Source of the DNA: Alphaproteobacteria bacterium
GTDB lineage: Bacteria > Pseudomonadota > Alphaproteobacteria > Micropepsales > Micropepsaceae
Assembly (NCBI GenBank): GCA_023259375.1
Contig: JAHFQC010000025.1
Span: 1-52,207 of the forward strand
Length of the DNA stretch: 52,207 bases
Reading direction: 5' to 3'
Position 1 is the first letter of the stretch; every line of letters begins with the position of its first letter. Of this stretch, positions 39,769-48,550 are shown piece after piece. A program made the translations under genes and the position numbers. The notes below the pieces were generated by a model that searched no databases, was not told where the DNA came from, and worked only from the letters and a program-made list of their open reading frames with translations.

Positions 39769-42700
39769 ATGAGCTTTACCGACATCTTCATCCGGCGGCC
39801 GGTTCTGGCCATCGTCGTCAGCCTCGTCATCCTGGTGCTGGGCCTCAAGGCCTTCACCTCAATGACGGTGCGCCAGTACCCGTTGACCCAGAACGCGGTG
39901 GTGACGATCTCCACCGCCTATCCGGGCGCCTCGCCGGAAACGATCGCCGGCTTCATCACCACGCCGATCGAGAAGGCGGTCGCCCAGGCCAGCGGTATCG
40001 ACTACATGACGTCGTCGAGCTCGCTCGGTTTCTCGTCGATCTTCGCCAACCTGCGCCTCAACCAGGACACCTCCAAGTCCCTGGCCGAAATCATCACCCA
40101 GGTGAATTCGGTCCGAAACCAGATGCCGCCGGAATCGCAGGCCTCGGTGATCAGCCTGTCAGTCGGTGAGACCTTCGGCTCGGTGATCATCGGCTTCACC
40201 TCGAAGGTGCTGCCCGCCAATAAGATCAGCGATTATCTGATCCGCGTAGTGCAGCCGCAGATCCAGGCGGTCGAAGGCGTTCAGCAAGCCTCGATCATGG
40301 GCGAAAAGCGCTTTGCCGTCCGTGTTTGGTTGAAGCCGGAAAAGCTCGCCGCTTATGGCCTGTCGGCGCGTGACGTCTCCAGCGTCCTGACCGCGAATAA
40401 CTATCTGTCCGCCCTCGGCCAGACCAAGGGCGAAATGGTGTCCTTGAGCCTGCTCGCATCGACCAACATGGAGTCGATCGACGAGTTCAAGAAACTCATC
40501 ATCCGCGAGAAGAATGGCGGCTATGTCCGTCTTAGCGACGTCGCCAACGTCGAACTCGGTGCCGAGAGCTATTCCTCGCGCGTGCTCTACGACGGCAAAT
40601 ACGCCGTCATGATCTCGGTCCAGGTGGCCCCGTCGGCCAACGTGCTCGATGTCGCCAACCGCGTCCGGGCGATGCTGCCGCAGATCCAGAAGCAGCTGCC
40701 GGAGGGCTTGCAGGCCGACGTTGCCTACGATGCCTCCAAGTACATCAACAACTCGATCGACGAAGTCGAATCCACCCTGGCGGAATCGATCCTGATCGTG
40801 GTGCTGGTGATCTTCGCCTTCCTCGGCAGTCCGCGAGCGGTGTTCATTCCCGTCATCACCATTCCTCTGTCGCTGATCGGTACCGGCATCTTCATGCTGA
40901 TGTTCGGCTTCACCATCAACATCCTGACCCTTCTGGCGTTGGTGCTCGCCATCGGCCTGGTGGTCGACGACGCCATCATTGTGGTCGAGAACGTCAGTCG
41001 ACACTTGGAGGAGGGGAAAACTCCACTGGAAGCGGCGCTGCAAGGCGCCCGCGAACTTGCCAACCCGATCATCGCCATGACGTTGGTGTTGATCGCCGTG
41101 TTCGTGCCGATCGGATTCATGGGCGGCCTTACCGGTGCTCTGTTCACCGAATTCGCCTTCACGCTGGTCGGCGCGGTGGTGATCTCGGCGATCAACGCCT
41201 TGACCCTGTCGCCGATGATGGCGAGCCGCATGCTGCGGTCCCATCACGACACCAAGTCCCAGTGGGAGCGCAAGGTCGTCAGCTACATCGACGAGAAGTT
41301 CGATTGGCTGCATACCCGCTACCAGCGGACCCTGCACGCCACCCTCAACGAGGTGACGGTAGTGGTGGTGTTCGCCGCCATCATCCTGACCAGCATCTAC
41401 GGCCTCTTCATCTATTCGAAGTCCGAACTGGCGCCGCAGGAAGACCAAGGCTTCATCATCGGTTCGTTCACGCCGGCGCCGACGGCGACTTTGGAACAGA
41501 ACCTGTTGTGGCTGAATCAGGCCTACGGCATTTCCAAGCAATTCCCCGAAGTGGACCACGTCTTCCAGGTTGGTGCGCCCGGGCAGACCTTTGCCGGTCT
41601 GGTGCTGAAGCCGTGGGGCGATCGCTCGCGGACGGCGTCGGACATCCAGCAGCCGCTGCAGAAGAAGTTCAACGACATCGCCGGCGTTAAGGGCGCGGTG
41701 TTCCAGCCTTCCTCGCTGCCGGGTCCGCGCGGCCTCGGCGTGCAGTTTGCGGTTCTCACCACCGATTCGTTCGAAAAGCTCAACGTGGTGGCACAGCAGA
41801 TCATGGTCGAGGCGCAGAAGTCGGGCCTCTTCATGTTCATGGACTCCGATCTCAAATTCGACCAGCCGCAGGTGCGCATGAAGCTTGACCGCGACAAGGT
41901 CGCGAGCTACGGGCTCACCATGAGCGATGTCGGCGGCGCCATGTCGTCGATGCTCGGCGGCGGTTACGTCAACTATTTCAGCTTGTCGGGCCGCGCCTAT
42001 CAGGTGGTGCCGCAGGTCGAGCGCGAAGCGCGCCAGAACTTTGCGCAGCTCAGCGACTACTACATCAAGAACGCGTCCGGGACGGCCATTCCGCTGGCGG
42101 CGGTGGCGACATTCTCCACCGAGGTGGTGCCGGAGTCGCTGAACCACTTCCAGCAGCAGAACGCGGCGACGATCACTGCCGTGTCGCGGCCGGGTGTGAC
42201 TTCGGGCGAGGCGCTCACCAAGTTGCAGGAGATCGCCAACAAGGTGATGCCGTCGGGCTATCGCCTCGACTACGGCGGCATGACGCGCCAGCAGGTTCAG
42301 GAAGCCTCGTCGCTGATGCAGACGTTCTTCTTTGCGCTCATCATCATCTTCCTGACCCTCGCGGCGCTGTTCGAGAGCTTCCGCGATCCGCTGACCATCC
42401 TGATCGCGGTGCCGATGTCGATCTTCGGAGCGCTACTGTTCATTACCCTTGGTATCGGCGGCGCCTCGCTCAACATCTATACCGAGGTGGGCCTCGTCAC
42501 CCTGATCGGCCTGATTTCCAAGCACGGCATCCTGATCGTGCGGTTTGCCAACGACCTGCAGGCGCAGGGCCTTGGCAAGCGCGAGGCGATCGAACAGGCG
42601 GCCGCGATCCGCTTGCGCCCGATCCTGATGACCACCGCTGCCATGGTGCTCGGCGTCATGCCGCTGATCATGGCATCGGGTGCCGGCGCCGCAGCCCGCT

Positions 42701-42834
42701 TCAACCTCGGCCTCGTCATCGCGACCGGCTTGTCGATCGGCACGCTGTTCACGCTGTTTGTGGTGCCCTCGGTCTATCTGTTGATCGGCCAGGATCACAA
42801 CAGGGCGCCGGTGGTGGACGAGCCGCCGGGCTGA
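39769..42834 (+). CDS. RND multidrug efflux transporter (HAE1 family)
   Basis: Proton-driven inner-membrane pump of 1021 aa with the standard 12-helix, two-repeat layout. The N-terminus is FTDIFIRRPVLAIVVSLVI, and the first porter loop begins VRQYPLTQNAVVTIS. TM4 carries LAIGLVVDDAIIVVENV, with the paired Asp of proton translocation, and the second half has LIGLISKHGILIVRFAND and LRPILMTTAAMVLGVMPL. These motifs place it with hydrophobe/amphiphile exporters rather than metal (CusA) pumps. It forms an operon with the adaptor and is closed by a strong terminator. The substrates are unknown. Confidence 0.93.
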   Translation: MSFTDIFIRRPVLAIVVSLVILVLGLKAFTSMTVRQYPLTQNAVVTISTAYPGASPETIAGFITTPIEKAVAQASGIDYMTSSSSLGFSSIFANLRLNQDTSKSLAEIITQVNSVRNQMPPESQASVISLSVGETFGSVIIGFTSKVLPANKISDYLIRVVQPQIQAVEGVQQASIMGEKRFAVRVWLKPEKLAAYGLSARDVSSVLTANNYLSALGQTKGEMVSLSLLASTNMESIDEFKKLIIREKNGGYVRLSDVANVELGAESYSSRVLYDGKYAVMISVQVAPSANVLDVANRVRAMLPQIQKQLPEGLQADVAYDASKYINNSIDEVESTLAESILIVVLVIFAFLGSPRAVFIPVITIPLSLIGTGIFMLMFGFTINILTLLALVLAIGLVVDDAIIVVENVSRHLEEGKTPLEAALQGARELANPIIAMTLVLIAVFVPIGFMGGLTGALFTEFAFTLVGAVVISAINALTLSPMMASRMLRSHHDTKSQWERKVVSYIDEKFDWLHTRYQRTLHATLNEVTVVVVFAAIILTSIYGLFIYSKSELAPQEDQGFIIGSFTPAPTATLEQNLLWLNQAYGISKQFPEVDHVFQVGAPGQTFAGLVLKPWGDRSRTASDIQQPLQKKFNDIAGVKGAVFQPSSLPGPRGLGVQFAVLTTDSFEKLNVVAQQIMVEAQKSGLFMFMDSDLKFDQPQVRMKLDRDKVASYGLTMSDVGGAMSSMLGGGYVNYFSLSGRAYQVVPQVEREARQNFAQLSDYYIKNASGTAIPLAAVATFSTEVVPESLNHFQQQNAATITAVSRPGVTSGEALTKLQEIANKVMPSGYRLDYGGMTRQQVQEASSLMQTFFFALIIIFLTLAALFESFRDPLTILIAVPMSIFGALLFITLGIGGASLNIYTEVGLVTLIGLISKHGILIVRFANDLQAQGLGKREAIEQAAAIRLRPILMTTAAMVLGVMPLIMASGAGAAARFNLGLVIATGLSIGTLFTLFVVPSVYLLIGQDHNRAPVVDEPPG

Positions 42835-42857
42835 TCGAAGGATCCGCAAGAAATGCG

Positions 42858-42885
42858 AAAGGCCGCCTTCACGGGCGGCCTTTTT
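42858..42885 (+). terminator. Intrinsic terminator of the RND operon
   Basis: Stem GGCCGCC (42861-42867) / GGCGGCC (42874-42880) with a 6-base loop, flanked by AAA and TTTTT; 24 bp after the pump stop. Confidence 0.88.
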
Positions 42886-43100
42886 CATATGGCCTGTAGC
42901 TCCGAGTAGACGCGCGTCTGCACGGCCGGGGTTCGCTTATAAATATTCGGATATAGGAGAGATGGGGAAACCACCCGCATTCTTCAAGGGGAGTTTTTTG
43001 GGGTGCGGCACGAATGCATTCGCGCTGATGCTGCCGTGACTTAGATCGTGAACGCGCGGCGGATGTCTGCGAACGCTTCGCGCTCGCTTGCTGCGGCCAT
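42886..43100. other. Non-coding gap between the RND and manD terminators
   Basis: About 215 bp with no convincing gene. It contains an AT-rich patch (TTATAAATATT near 42937-42947), an AGGAGAG sequence, and a 25-codon frame (ATG 42962 to stop 43039). The ribosome-binding site is only about two bases from that ATG, too close for confidence. A small RNA driven by the AT-rich promoter-like patch is conceivable; nothing more can be said. Confidence 0.4.
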
Positions 43101-43101
43101 G

Positions 43102-43127
43102 AAAAAAAGGCCGCCACGAGGGCGGCC
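43102..43127 (-). terminator. Intrinsic terminator of manD
   Basis: Stem GGCCGCC (43109-43115) / GGCGGCC (43121-43127), loop of five, with seven A before it that read as a T run on the minus strand. It has the same stem sequence as the RND terminator. Confidence 0.85.
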
Positions 43128-43177
43128 TGTAAGTCGGCAGGGAAAGGTATTCGTCAGAAGGCCGTTATCAATTGGCC

Positions 43178-43205
43178 ATCACCAATTACACATCACCAAT
43201 TACAC
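43178..43205. repeat. Tandem 14-bp direct repeat at the end of manD
   Basis: ATCACCAATTACAC occurs twice back to back (43178-43191 and 43192-43205). The second copy encodes the last residues of ManD (M-C-N-W) and its stop; the first lies just downstream of the coding region. Confidence 0.75.
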
Positions 43206-44407
43206 ATGGCGCCGCCCTGTTCGAGCCGGTTCACCGGCAGATAGGCGCGCTTGTAGGGATATTTGGCGGCTTCCTTCTCGTCGATGTCGACGCCGTGGCC
43301 GGGTACTTCGCCGGGATGCATGAAGCCGTCTTCGAAGCTGTAACTAATCTTGAAGATGCTCTCCATCTGTTCGGAATGGGGCATGTGCTCCTGGATGCCG
43401 AAATTGTGGATCGCCATGTCGAAGTTGAGGGCGCAGGCCATCGTGATCGGCGACAGGTCGGTGGCGCCGTGGAAGCCGGTCTTGACGTTGAACAGGTCGG
43501 CGAAGTGGGCGATCTGGCGCAAATGGGTGATGCCGCCGGCGTGCACGATGGTGGAGCGGATGTAGTCGATCAGCTGCTCCTGGATCAGGGTCTTGCAGTC
43601 CCACACCGAGTTGAAGATCTCGCCGATGGCGAGCGGGGTGGTGGTGTGCTGACGGACAAGGCGGAAATTTTCCTGGTTGTCGTCGTCGACCGAGTCTTCC
43701 AGCCAGAACAGGCGGTAAGGCTCGAGGTCCTTGCCGAGACGGGCCGCTTCGATCGGCGTCAGGCGATGATGGACGTCATGCAAAAGGTGGATGTCGTCGC
43801 CCAGCGCCAGCCGCCCGGCTTCGAACAGCTTGGGGCAGGCGCGCATGTATTTCTCGGTCGACCACAGGTTTTCGGTCGGGATGTCGGCATCGGCCGGCTC
43901 GTAGGCCTCTTTGCCGTGCGGCACGCCATAGGTGGAGGCCAATCCGGGCACGCCTGCCTGCAGGCGAATCGCCTTGTAGCCCATCTCCTTGTGCTTTAGC
44001 GCATCATCGATGGTTTCTTCGACCGTCTTGCCGTTGGCGTGGCAATAGACCAGCACATTGTCGCGGGTGGCGCCGCCGAGCAGTTGATAGAGCGGCAGGC
44101 CGGCAACCTTGGCCTTGATGTCCCACAGCGCCATGTCGACCGCGGCGATGGCGCTCATGGTGACCGGACCGCGCCGCCAATACGCGCCGCGATAGAAGAA
44201 CTGCCAGATGTCCTCGATGCGATGGGCGTCGCGGCCGATCAGGCAGGGCACGACGTGATCCTGCAGATAGCTGGCGACCGCCAGTTCGCGGCCGTTGAGG
44301 GTGGCGTCGCCGATGCCGTAAACGCCTTCGTTGGTCTCGATCTTGAGAGTGACGAAGTTGCGCCCCGGGCTCGAGACGATGACGCGCGCGGATTCGATCT
44401 TCAGCAT
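43193..44407 (-). CDS. manD: D-mannonate dehydratase ManD (enolase superfamily)
   Basis: Magnesium-dependent dehydratase (404 aa) converting D-mannonate to 2-keto-3-deoxygluconate, the step of the glucuronate pathway after reduction of fructuronate. It matches the characterised ManD subgroup along its whole length: [36 protein letters not shown]-like region, [72 protein letters not shown] [11 protein letters not shown], and [29 protein letters not shown] chose ATG 44407 ([11 protein letters not shown]); the frame runs 12 codons upstream. Two operators lie ~80-110 bp upstream. In this locus it would process glucuronate released by the GH115 enzyme. Confidence 0.93.
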   Translation of the reverse strand: MLKIESARVIVSSPGRNFVTLKIETNEGVYGIGDATLNGRELAVASYLQDHVVPCLIGRDAHRIEDIWQFFYRGAYWRRGPVTMSAIAAVDMALWDIKAKVAGLPLYQLLGGATRDNVLVYCHANGKTVEETIDDALKHKEMGYKAIRLQAGVPGLASTYGVPHGKEAYEPADADIPTENLWSTEKYMRACPKLFEAGRLALGDDIHLLHDVHHRLTPIEAARLGKDLEPYRLFWLEDSVDDDNQENFRLVRQHTTTPLAIGEIFNSVWDCKTLIQEQLIDYIRSTIVHAGGITHLRQIAHFADLFNVKTGFHGATDLSPITMACALNFDMAIHNFGIQEHMPHSEQMESIFKISYSFEDGFMHPGEVPGHGVDIDEKEAAKYPYKRAYLPVNRLEQGGAMCNW

Positions 44408-44485
44408 GTGGGCGCCTTTCTTTTTAATGAAACTATTTTGCATGCCTAGCCACCCTTCGCAGAGGCGTCGGGACGAGCACTAGGC

Positions 44486-44518
44486 GATACCGGTACCAAA
44501 TTCGTGATACCGGTACCA
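44486..44518. promoter_or_regulatory. Two operators TGATACCGGTACCA between manD and the GPH symporter
   Basis: GATACCGGTACCA at 44486-44498 and TGATACCGGTACCA at 44505-44518, exactly 20 bp apart centre to centre. The reverse complement, TGGTACCGGTATCA, recurs at 50989-51002. A palindrome with a central CG is characteristic of LacI-family sites. Located in a divergent promoter region of 332 bp, they would control both manD and the symporter-xylosidase-xylanase row. Confidence 0.78.
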
Positions 44519-44608
44519 CAAATCAGCGGTTCTCACAACCGCGTTCAACCGGCAGACTGCGGCTTGGTTGCCCGGGGCGAGTCGTAGCGCAGGGTCTAAG
44601 ACACTGAT

Positions 44609-44624
44609 ATGGTAACGCAACCAT
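44609..44624. promoter_or_regulatory. Second imperfect palindrome before the GPH symporter
   Basis: ATGGT-AACGCA-ACCAT, 16 bp with a central CG, resembling the XylR-type LacI site (TGGTAGCGCTACCA) known for xylose genes in Caulobacter at 12 of 14 positions. It could give xylose control in addition to the TGATACCGGTACCA sites. Confidence 0.4.
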
Positions 44625-44739
44625 GGCAGGGGGCTCGGGACCGGATCGCGGGACTCGACACAGCCGGCAGCCGCGACGTCGCACGCGACCTCGCATCGAA
44701 CACAGCCCGGCATCAAGCCGGCACCAGGGAGGAGAGTAG

Positions 44740-46107
44740 ATGGCTCACAAATTAGGCTTCGGTGAGAAGGTCGGCTACGCGCTCGGCGACCTCGCCGCGA
44801 ATTTCGTCTTCCAGTTCATGATCTCGCTGCAGGTGACGTTCTATGTCGACGTCTTCGGCCTGCCGCCCGACAAAGCCGCCTTCATGTTCCTGGTCGTCGG
44901 TATCGCAGTGGCCTTCGTCAATCCGATCATGGGCGTCATCGCCGACCGTACCGTCACCAAGTGGGGCAAGTTCCGCCCGTGGCTGATCTGGACGGCGTTG
45001 CCGTTCGGCATCATCGGCGTCTTGACCTTCACCACGCCTGACATCTCTCCGGCCGCCAAGCTGATCTATGCCTGGGTGACCTATGCCCTGCTGCGCGGCA
45101 TCTATGTCGTCAATAATGTGCCGTATGCCTCGATCAATGCGGTGATGACCGACGATCCCGATGAGCGCAACAGCGCGGCGCAATACCGTCAGATCGCCGC
45201 CAATTCCGCCGGCTTCATCATCGGCGCCTTGGCTGTGCCGGTGATCAACTTCTTCGCCCATGGTTCCAAGAACCCGGCCGATCTCGCCCGCGGCTATCAG
45301 TACACCATGGGCCTTCTGATGCTGGTCGCGATGGTAATGTTCGTGATCTGCTTCCTCACCACCAAGGAACGCATCCTGCCCGATCCCAAGCAGAAGTCGT
45401 CGCTGAAGCAGGACCTCGGCGACCTGTTCCGCAACCGGCCGTGGGCGATCCTGTTCCTGGTGACCTTGTTCTATTTCGCCGCCCTCTGCATCCGCGGCAA
45501 CGCCATGCTGCCCTACTGCAAGCTGTTCCAGGGCGACGAGAACCTGTTCTCGTGGGTGAACGGTTTCGGCCTGGCTTCGCTGATCATCGGCGTGGCGTGC
45601 TCGAACGCCATCTCGGTGCGCATCGGCAAGCGGCTCCTGTTCCTCATCAGCATGGCCCTTACCGGCGCGCTGACCCTGGCGCTGACCATCATTCCGGTGC
45701 ACGCCAATACCGTCGTGATCGGCACCGAAGTGGCCCGCCAGTTCGCGTTCGGCATCTCCGGCCCGGTGCTGTGGTCGATGATGGGCGACGTCGCCGACTT
45801 CGGCGAATGGAAGACCGGCCGTCGCGCCTCCGGCATCATCACCTCGGCGGTGGTGTTCGCGCTGTGGATCGGCCTCACCCTCGGCCAGGCGGCCGTCGGC
45901 GGCCTGTTCTCGGTTTACGGCTATGTCGCCGGCGCCACCACGCAAACCGCTGAAGCCATTCACGGCGTCGTTCTCACCGGCGGCCTTTATGCCGGTGCGT
46001 GCTTCCTGATCGCCGCCGCTCTGTTGGTGATCTATCCGCTCAACCGCGCGGAGAACAAGAAGATCGCCGACGAACTGATCGCCCGCCGTCAGGCCCGTCA
46101 GGGCTGA
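44740..46107 (+). CDS. GPH-family sugar:cation symporter, probable xylo-oligosaccharide or glucuronide importer
   Basis: Twelve-span inner-membrane symporter (455 aa) of the glycoside-pentoside-hexuronide family (MelB/XynP/UidB). Characteristic segments are GEKVGYALGDLAANFVFQF, DRTVTKWGKFRPWLIWTALPFG (the conserved loop 2-3 with D, K, R), VNNVPYASINAVMTDDPDERNSAAQYRQ, and MMGDVADFGEWKTGRRASGI near helix 10. GGGAGGAGAG precedes the ATG. It sits upstream of a GH52 beta-xylosidase that has no signal peptide, so it likely brings xylo-oligosaccharides into the cytosol for that enzyme. The exact substrate is inferred from context. Confidence 0.9.
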   Translation: MAHKLGFGEKVGYALGDLAANFVFQFMISLQVTFYVDVFGLPPDKAAFMFLVVGIAVAFVNPIMGVIADRTVTKWGKFRPWLIWTALPFGIIGVLTFTTPDISPAAKLIYAWVTYALLRGIYVVNNVPYASINAVMTDDPDERNSAAQYRQIAANSAGFIIGALAVPVINFFAHGSKNPADLARGYQYTMGLLMLVAMVMFVICFLTTKERILPDPKQKSSLKQDLGDLFRNRPWAILFLVTLFYFAALCIRGNAMLPYCKLFQGDENLFSWVNGFGLASLIIGVACSNAISVRIGKRLLFLISMALTGALTLALTIIPVHANTVVIGTEVARQFAFGISGPVLWSMMGDVADFGEWKTGRRASGIITSAVVFALWIGLTLGQAAVGGLFSVYGYVAGATTQTAEAIHGVVLTGGLYAGACFLIAAALLVIYPLNRAENKKIADELIARRQARQG

Positions 46108-46123
46108 TCGGCGCGTTCTGATA

Positions 46124-46170
46124 GGGCGCGGGATTTGGCAGGATTATCCAATCGTGCCGGTCCCGCGCCC
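46124..46170 (+). other. Strong intergenic hairpin between symporter and GH52
   Basis: Perfect 10-bp stem GGGCGCGGGA (46124-46133) / TCCCGCGCCC (46161-46170), with an inner GGCA/TGCC pairing (46137-46140 / 46155-46158). No T run follows, so it is not a normal terminator. It may stabilise the upstream transcript or adjust the ratio of transporter to enzyme. Confidence 0.6.
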
Positions 46171-46212
46171 GCCATACTTGCCCAAGAACAATAACTCTCC
46201 CGCGAGGATCCC

Positions 46213-48477
46213 ATGACCACACGTCCGATGTCCGGTCCCATCACCTTCAACGCCCAGCATTCTCCGATGGGCGCTTTCATGAGCTTCACCTGCGGCAATC
46301 CCGGCACCCGCGGCGGTATCGGCCTGCAGATCGGATCGCCCGCCGACCAGGAAATCTTCATCGGCGTGATCGACGGCGATCGCTATGCCGATGCACCGCT
46401 GAAGTGCCTGCCGTTCTATATCGGCGCCGCCTCCACCGCGATGGAAGCCTTCACCGCCGAAACCGCCGGCCCGTCGGAAGCCAATGTGCGCCCCGATGCG
46501 GTGACCTTCAGCCCCGACGAGATCAAGCGCTGCTATTCCTGGGCGACCGACTCCTGGGCTGCCGGCGACATGGCCTTCACGGTCTACTCCCCGTTCGGCG
46601 CCATTCCCGATCCCGACAAGGCTTCGACCAAGGACATGCGCGACGCCCTGCGTCCGGCTGTCGTGGCGCGCCTCGTCGTCGACAACACCAAGGGCACCAA
46701 GCCGAAGACCGGCATCTTCGCCCTCAACCACGCCCGCACCGGCCCGCGCATGATCATCGATGATCTCGGCGGCAAGAATCGCGTCGGCTTTGCGTTCCGC
46801 CGCGAGGCGGGTGTTGCCGCGGAAGTGGTCGACATCACCGGGACCGGCAAGGCCGATCATCCCGAGGCGTTCGGTTTCATGCGCTGGTCGGCGACCGACG
46901 GCATCCGCGAGAAATATAATCCGGTGCATCTGTTGGGCTCGTGCCCGGGCGTCGGTTTCGAAGTGCCCGCGGGCAAGAAGTATTGCCTCGTGCTGGCGAT
47001 CGGCTCCTATCTCGAAGCTCCGGTCACCACCGGCATTTCCGGCAAATATCTCTACACCCGCTACTTCACCGATCTGGTCGACGTCTTGAAGTCGACGCTG
47101 GATACAGCCGGCAAGATGGCGGACGAAGCCGAAGCCCTTTCGGCCAAGCTCGATGCGGCGTCGCTCTCCGACGACCAGAAGTTCCTCATCAGCCACGCGA
47201 CCCACAGCTACTACGGCTCGACCCAGCTCCTGGACGTCGACAAGCAGCCGTTCTGGGTGGTGAACGAAGGCGAGTACTGCATGATGAACACCCTCGACCT
47301 TTCGGTCGACCATGTGTTCTGGGAACTCGACCGCAATCCGTGGGTGGTCAAGAACCTGCTCGACAACTTCGTCGCCCATTACAGCTACACCGACGAGGTC
47401 AAGGTCTATAAGGGCGACGTCAAGCTCTCCTCGCACGAGCACGACCCGTCGCAGCCGCCGCCGCCGCCGGATGCCGCGCAGCTCGCGCGTCCTTATGACA
47501 AAAAGCCGGGCGGCATTTCGTTCTGTCACGACATGGGCGCCCACAACAACTTCGCGCCCAAGGGCCGTTCGTCCTACGAACTTGCCAACCTGACCTCGAC
47601 CTTCAGCTACATGACGGTCGAACAGCTGTGCAACTGGACGCTGACAGCGGGCTGCTATCTCGCCAAGACGCGCGATACCGCCTGGCTCAAGAAGAGCAAG
47701 AAGATCATCGCCGAAGTTCTCGAATCGATGATCAACCGCGGTGGCGACGTCGGCTTTGCCCAGTACGACTCGACCAAGACCGCGGGCGGCCAGGAAATCA
47801 CCACCTACGATAGCCTCGACCACAGCCTCGCCCAGACGCGCAACAACGTCTACATGGCGGTGAAGAGCTGGGCGACCTATCGCACCCTGGCGCTCCTGTT
47901 CCGCGATCTCGGCGACAAGAAGTCGGCCGAGAAGTCGCTCGAACTCGCCAAGAAGGTGGCAGGCTTCGTCGCCGATCAGGCGGTCGACGGCGTGTTGCCG
48001 GCGATCTTCGAGAAGGACAATCCCGGCTATGCCTCGCGCATTCTGCCGGCGACCGAAGGCTGCGCCTACCCGCTCTATTATGTGAAGACGGGCTATGCCG
48101 GCGAGACCCTGGAACAGGTGTTCGCCAGCACGGAAGAAAAGCGCATGTACGACGCGCTCAAGGAGCACACCTTGAAGCTGCTGACCGACCCGCAGGGCCG
48201 CAGCACTTTCGCCGACGGCGGCATCAAGCTCAGCTCGACCTCGAACAATTCGTGGATGAGCAAGATCGCGATCTTCATGCACGTCACCCGCAAGGTGTTC
48301 GGTCTCGACCAGGATCCGGCGGTGGCCGAGGTCTTCAAGAAGGCCGATGCCGCGCATGTGAAGTGGCAGACGGTCGGTTCGGCTTACTGGGCCTGCTGCG
48401 ACCAGATCGTGTCGGGCGAAGGCAAGGCCAGCCGCTATTATCCGCGTATCATCACCTCGGCGCTCTGGATCGACTGA
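46213..48477 (+). CDS. GH52 beta-xylosidase
   Basis: Retaining beta-xylosidase of family GH52 (754 aa), releasing xylose from xylo-oligosaccharides. The N-terminus FNAQHSPMGAFMSFTCG and the blocks SWATDSWAAGDMAFTVYSP, SDDQKFLISHATHSYYGSTQ and GISFCHDMGAHNNF align with Geobacillus GH52 enzymes. E352 in WVVNEGEYCMMN corresponds to the nucleophile, and D533 in EITTYDSLDHSL to the acid/base. The later SSTSNNSWMSKI and SRYYPRIITSALW also fit. It has no signal peptide, so it is cytosolic. GAGG lies before ATG 46213. It follows the GPH symporter by 105 bp and precedes the GH10 xylanase. It is slightly longer than the ~700-residue Geobacillus enzyme, partly from a Pro-rich insertion (~410-425). Confidence 0.93.
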   Translation: MTTRPMSGPITFNAQHSPMGAFMSFTCGNPGTRGGIGLQIGSPADQEIFIGVIDGDRYADAPLKCLPFYIGAASTAMEAFTAETAGPSEANVRPDAVTFSPDEIKRCYSWATDSWAAGDMAFTVYSPFGAIPDPDKASTKDMRDALRPAVVARLVVDNTKGTKPKTGIFALNHARTGPRMIIDDLGGKNRVGFAFRREAGVAAEVVDITGTGKADHPEAFGFMRWSATDGIREKYNPVHLLGSCPGVGFEVPAGKKYCLVLAIGSYLEAPVTTGISGKYLYTRYFTDLVDVLKSTLDTAGKMADEAEALSAKLDAASLSDDQKFLISHATHSYYGSTQLLDVDKQPFWVVNEGEYCMMNTLDLSVDHVFWELDRNPWVVKNLLDNFVAHYSYTDEVKVYKGDVKLSSHEHDPSQPPPPPDAAQLARPYDKKPGGISFCHDMGAHNNFAPKGRSSYELANLTSTFSYMTVEQLCNWTLTAGCYLAKTRDTAWLKKSKKIIAEVLESMINRGGDVGFAQYDSTKTAGGQEITTYDSLDHSLAQTRNNVYMAVKSWATYRTLALLFRDLGDKKSAEKSLELAKKVAGFVADQAVDGVLPAIFEKDNPGYASRILPATEGCAYPLYYVKTGYAGETLEQVFASTEEKRMYDALKEHTLKLLTDPQGRSTFADGGIKLSSTSNNSWMSKIAIFMHVTRKVFGLDQDPAVAEVFKKADAAHVKWQTVGSAYWACCDQIVSGEGKASRYYPRIITSALWID

Positions 48478-48502
48478 TCTCGTCCGTCATCTGGATAACA
48501 GT

Positions 48503-48529
48503 GAACGGCCGGGTCGCTCCCGGCCGTTC
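48503..48529 (+). other. Strong intergenic hairpin between GH52 and GH10
   Basis: Perfect 11-bp stem GAACGGCCGGG (48503-48513) / CCCGGCCGTTC (48519-48529) with a 5-base loop and no T run, 21 bp before the GH10 start. It may protect the 3' end of the upstream message or limit read-through, as with the hairpin at 46124. Confidence 0.6.
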
Positions 48530-48550
48530 GCATAAATGGGAGGAGACATC

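Noticed and set aside
42962..43039. 25-codon ORF between the RND and manD terminators.
   Set aside because: The Shine-Dalgarno sequence is only about two bases from the ATG and the peptide has no recognisable feature.
10081..43127. Recurrent GGCCGG/GGCCGCC stems considered as a dispersed repeat family.
   Set aside because: Each lies directly after a gene and is flanked by T or A runs; they are ordinary terminators with similar GC-rich stems.
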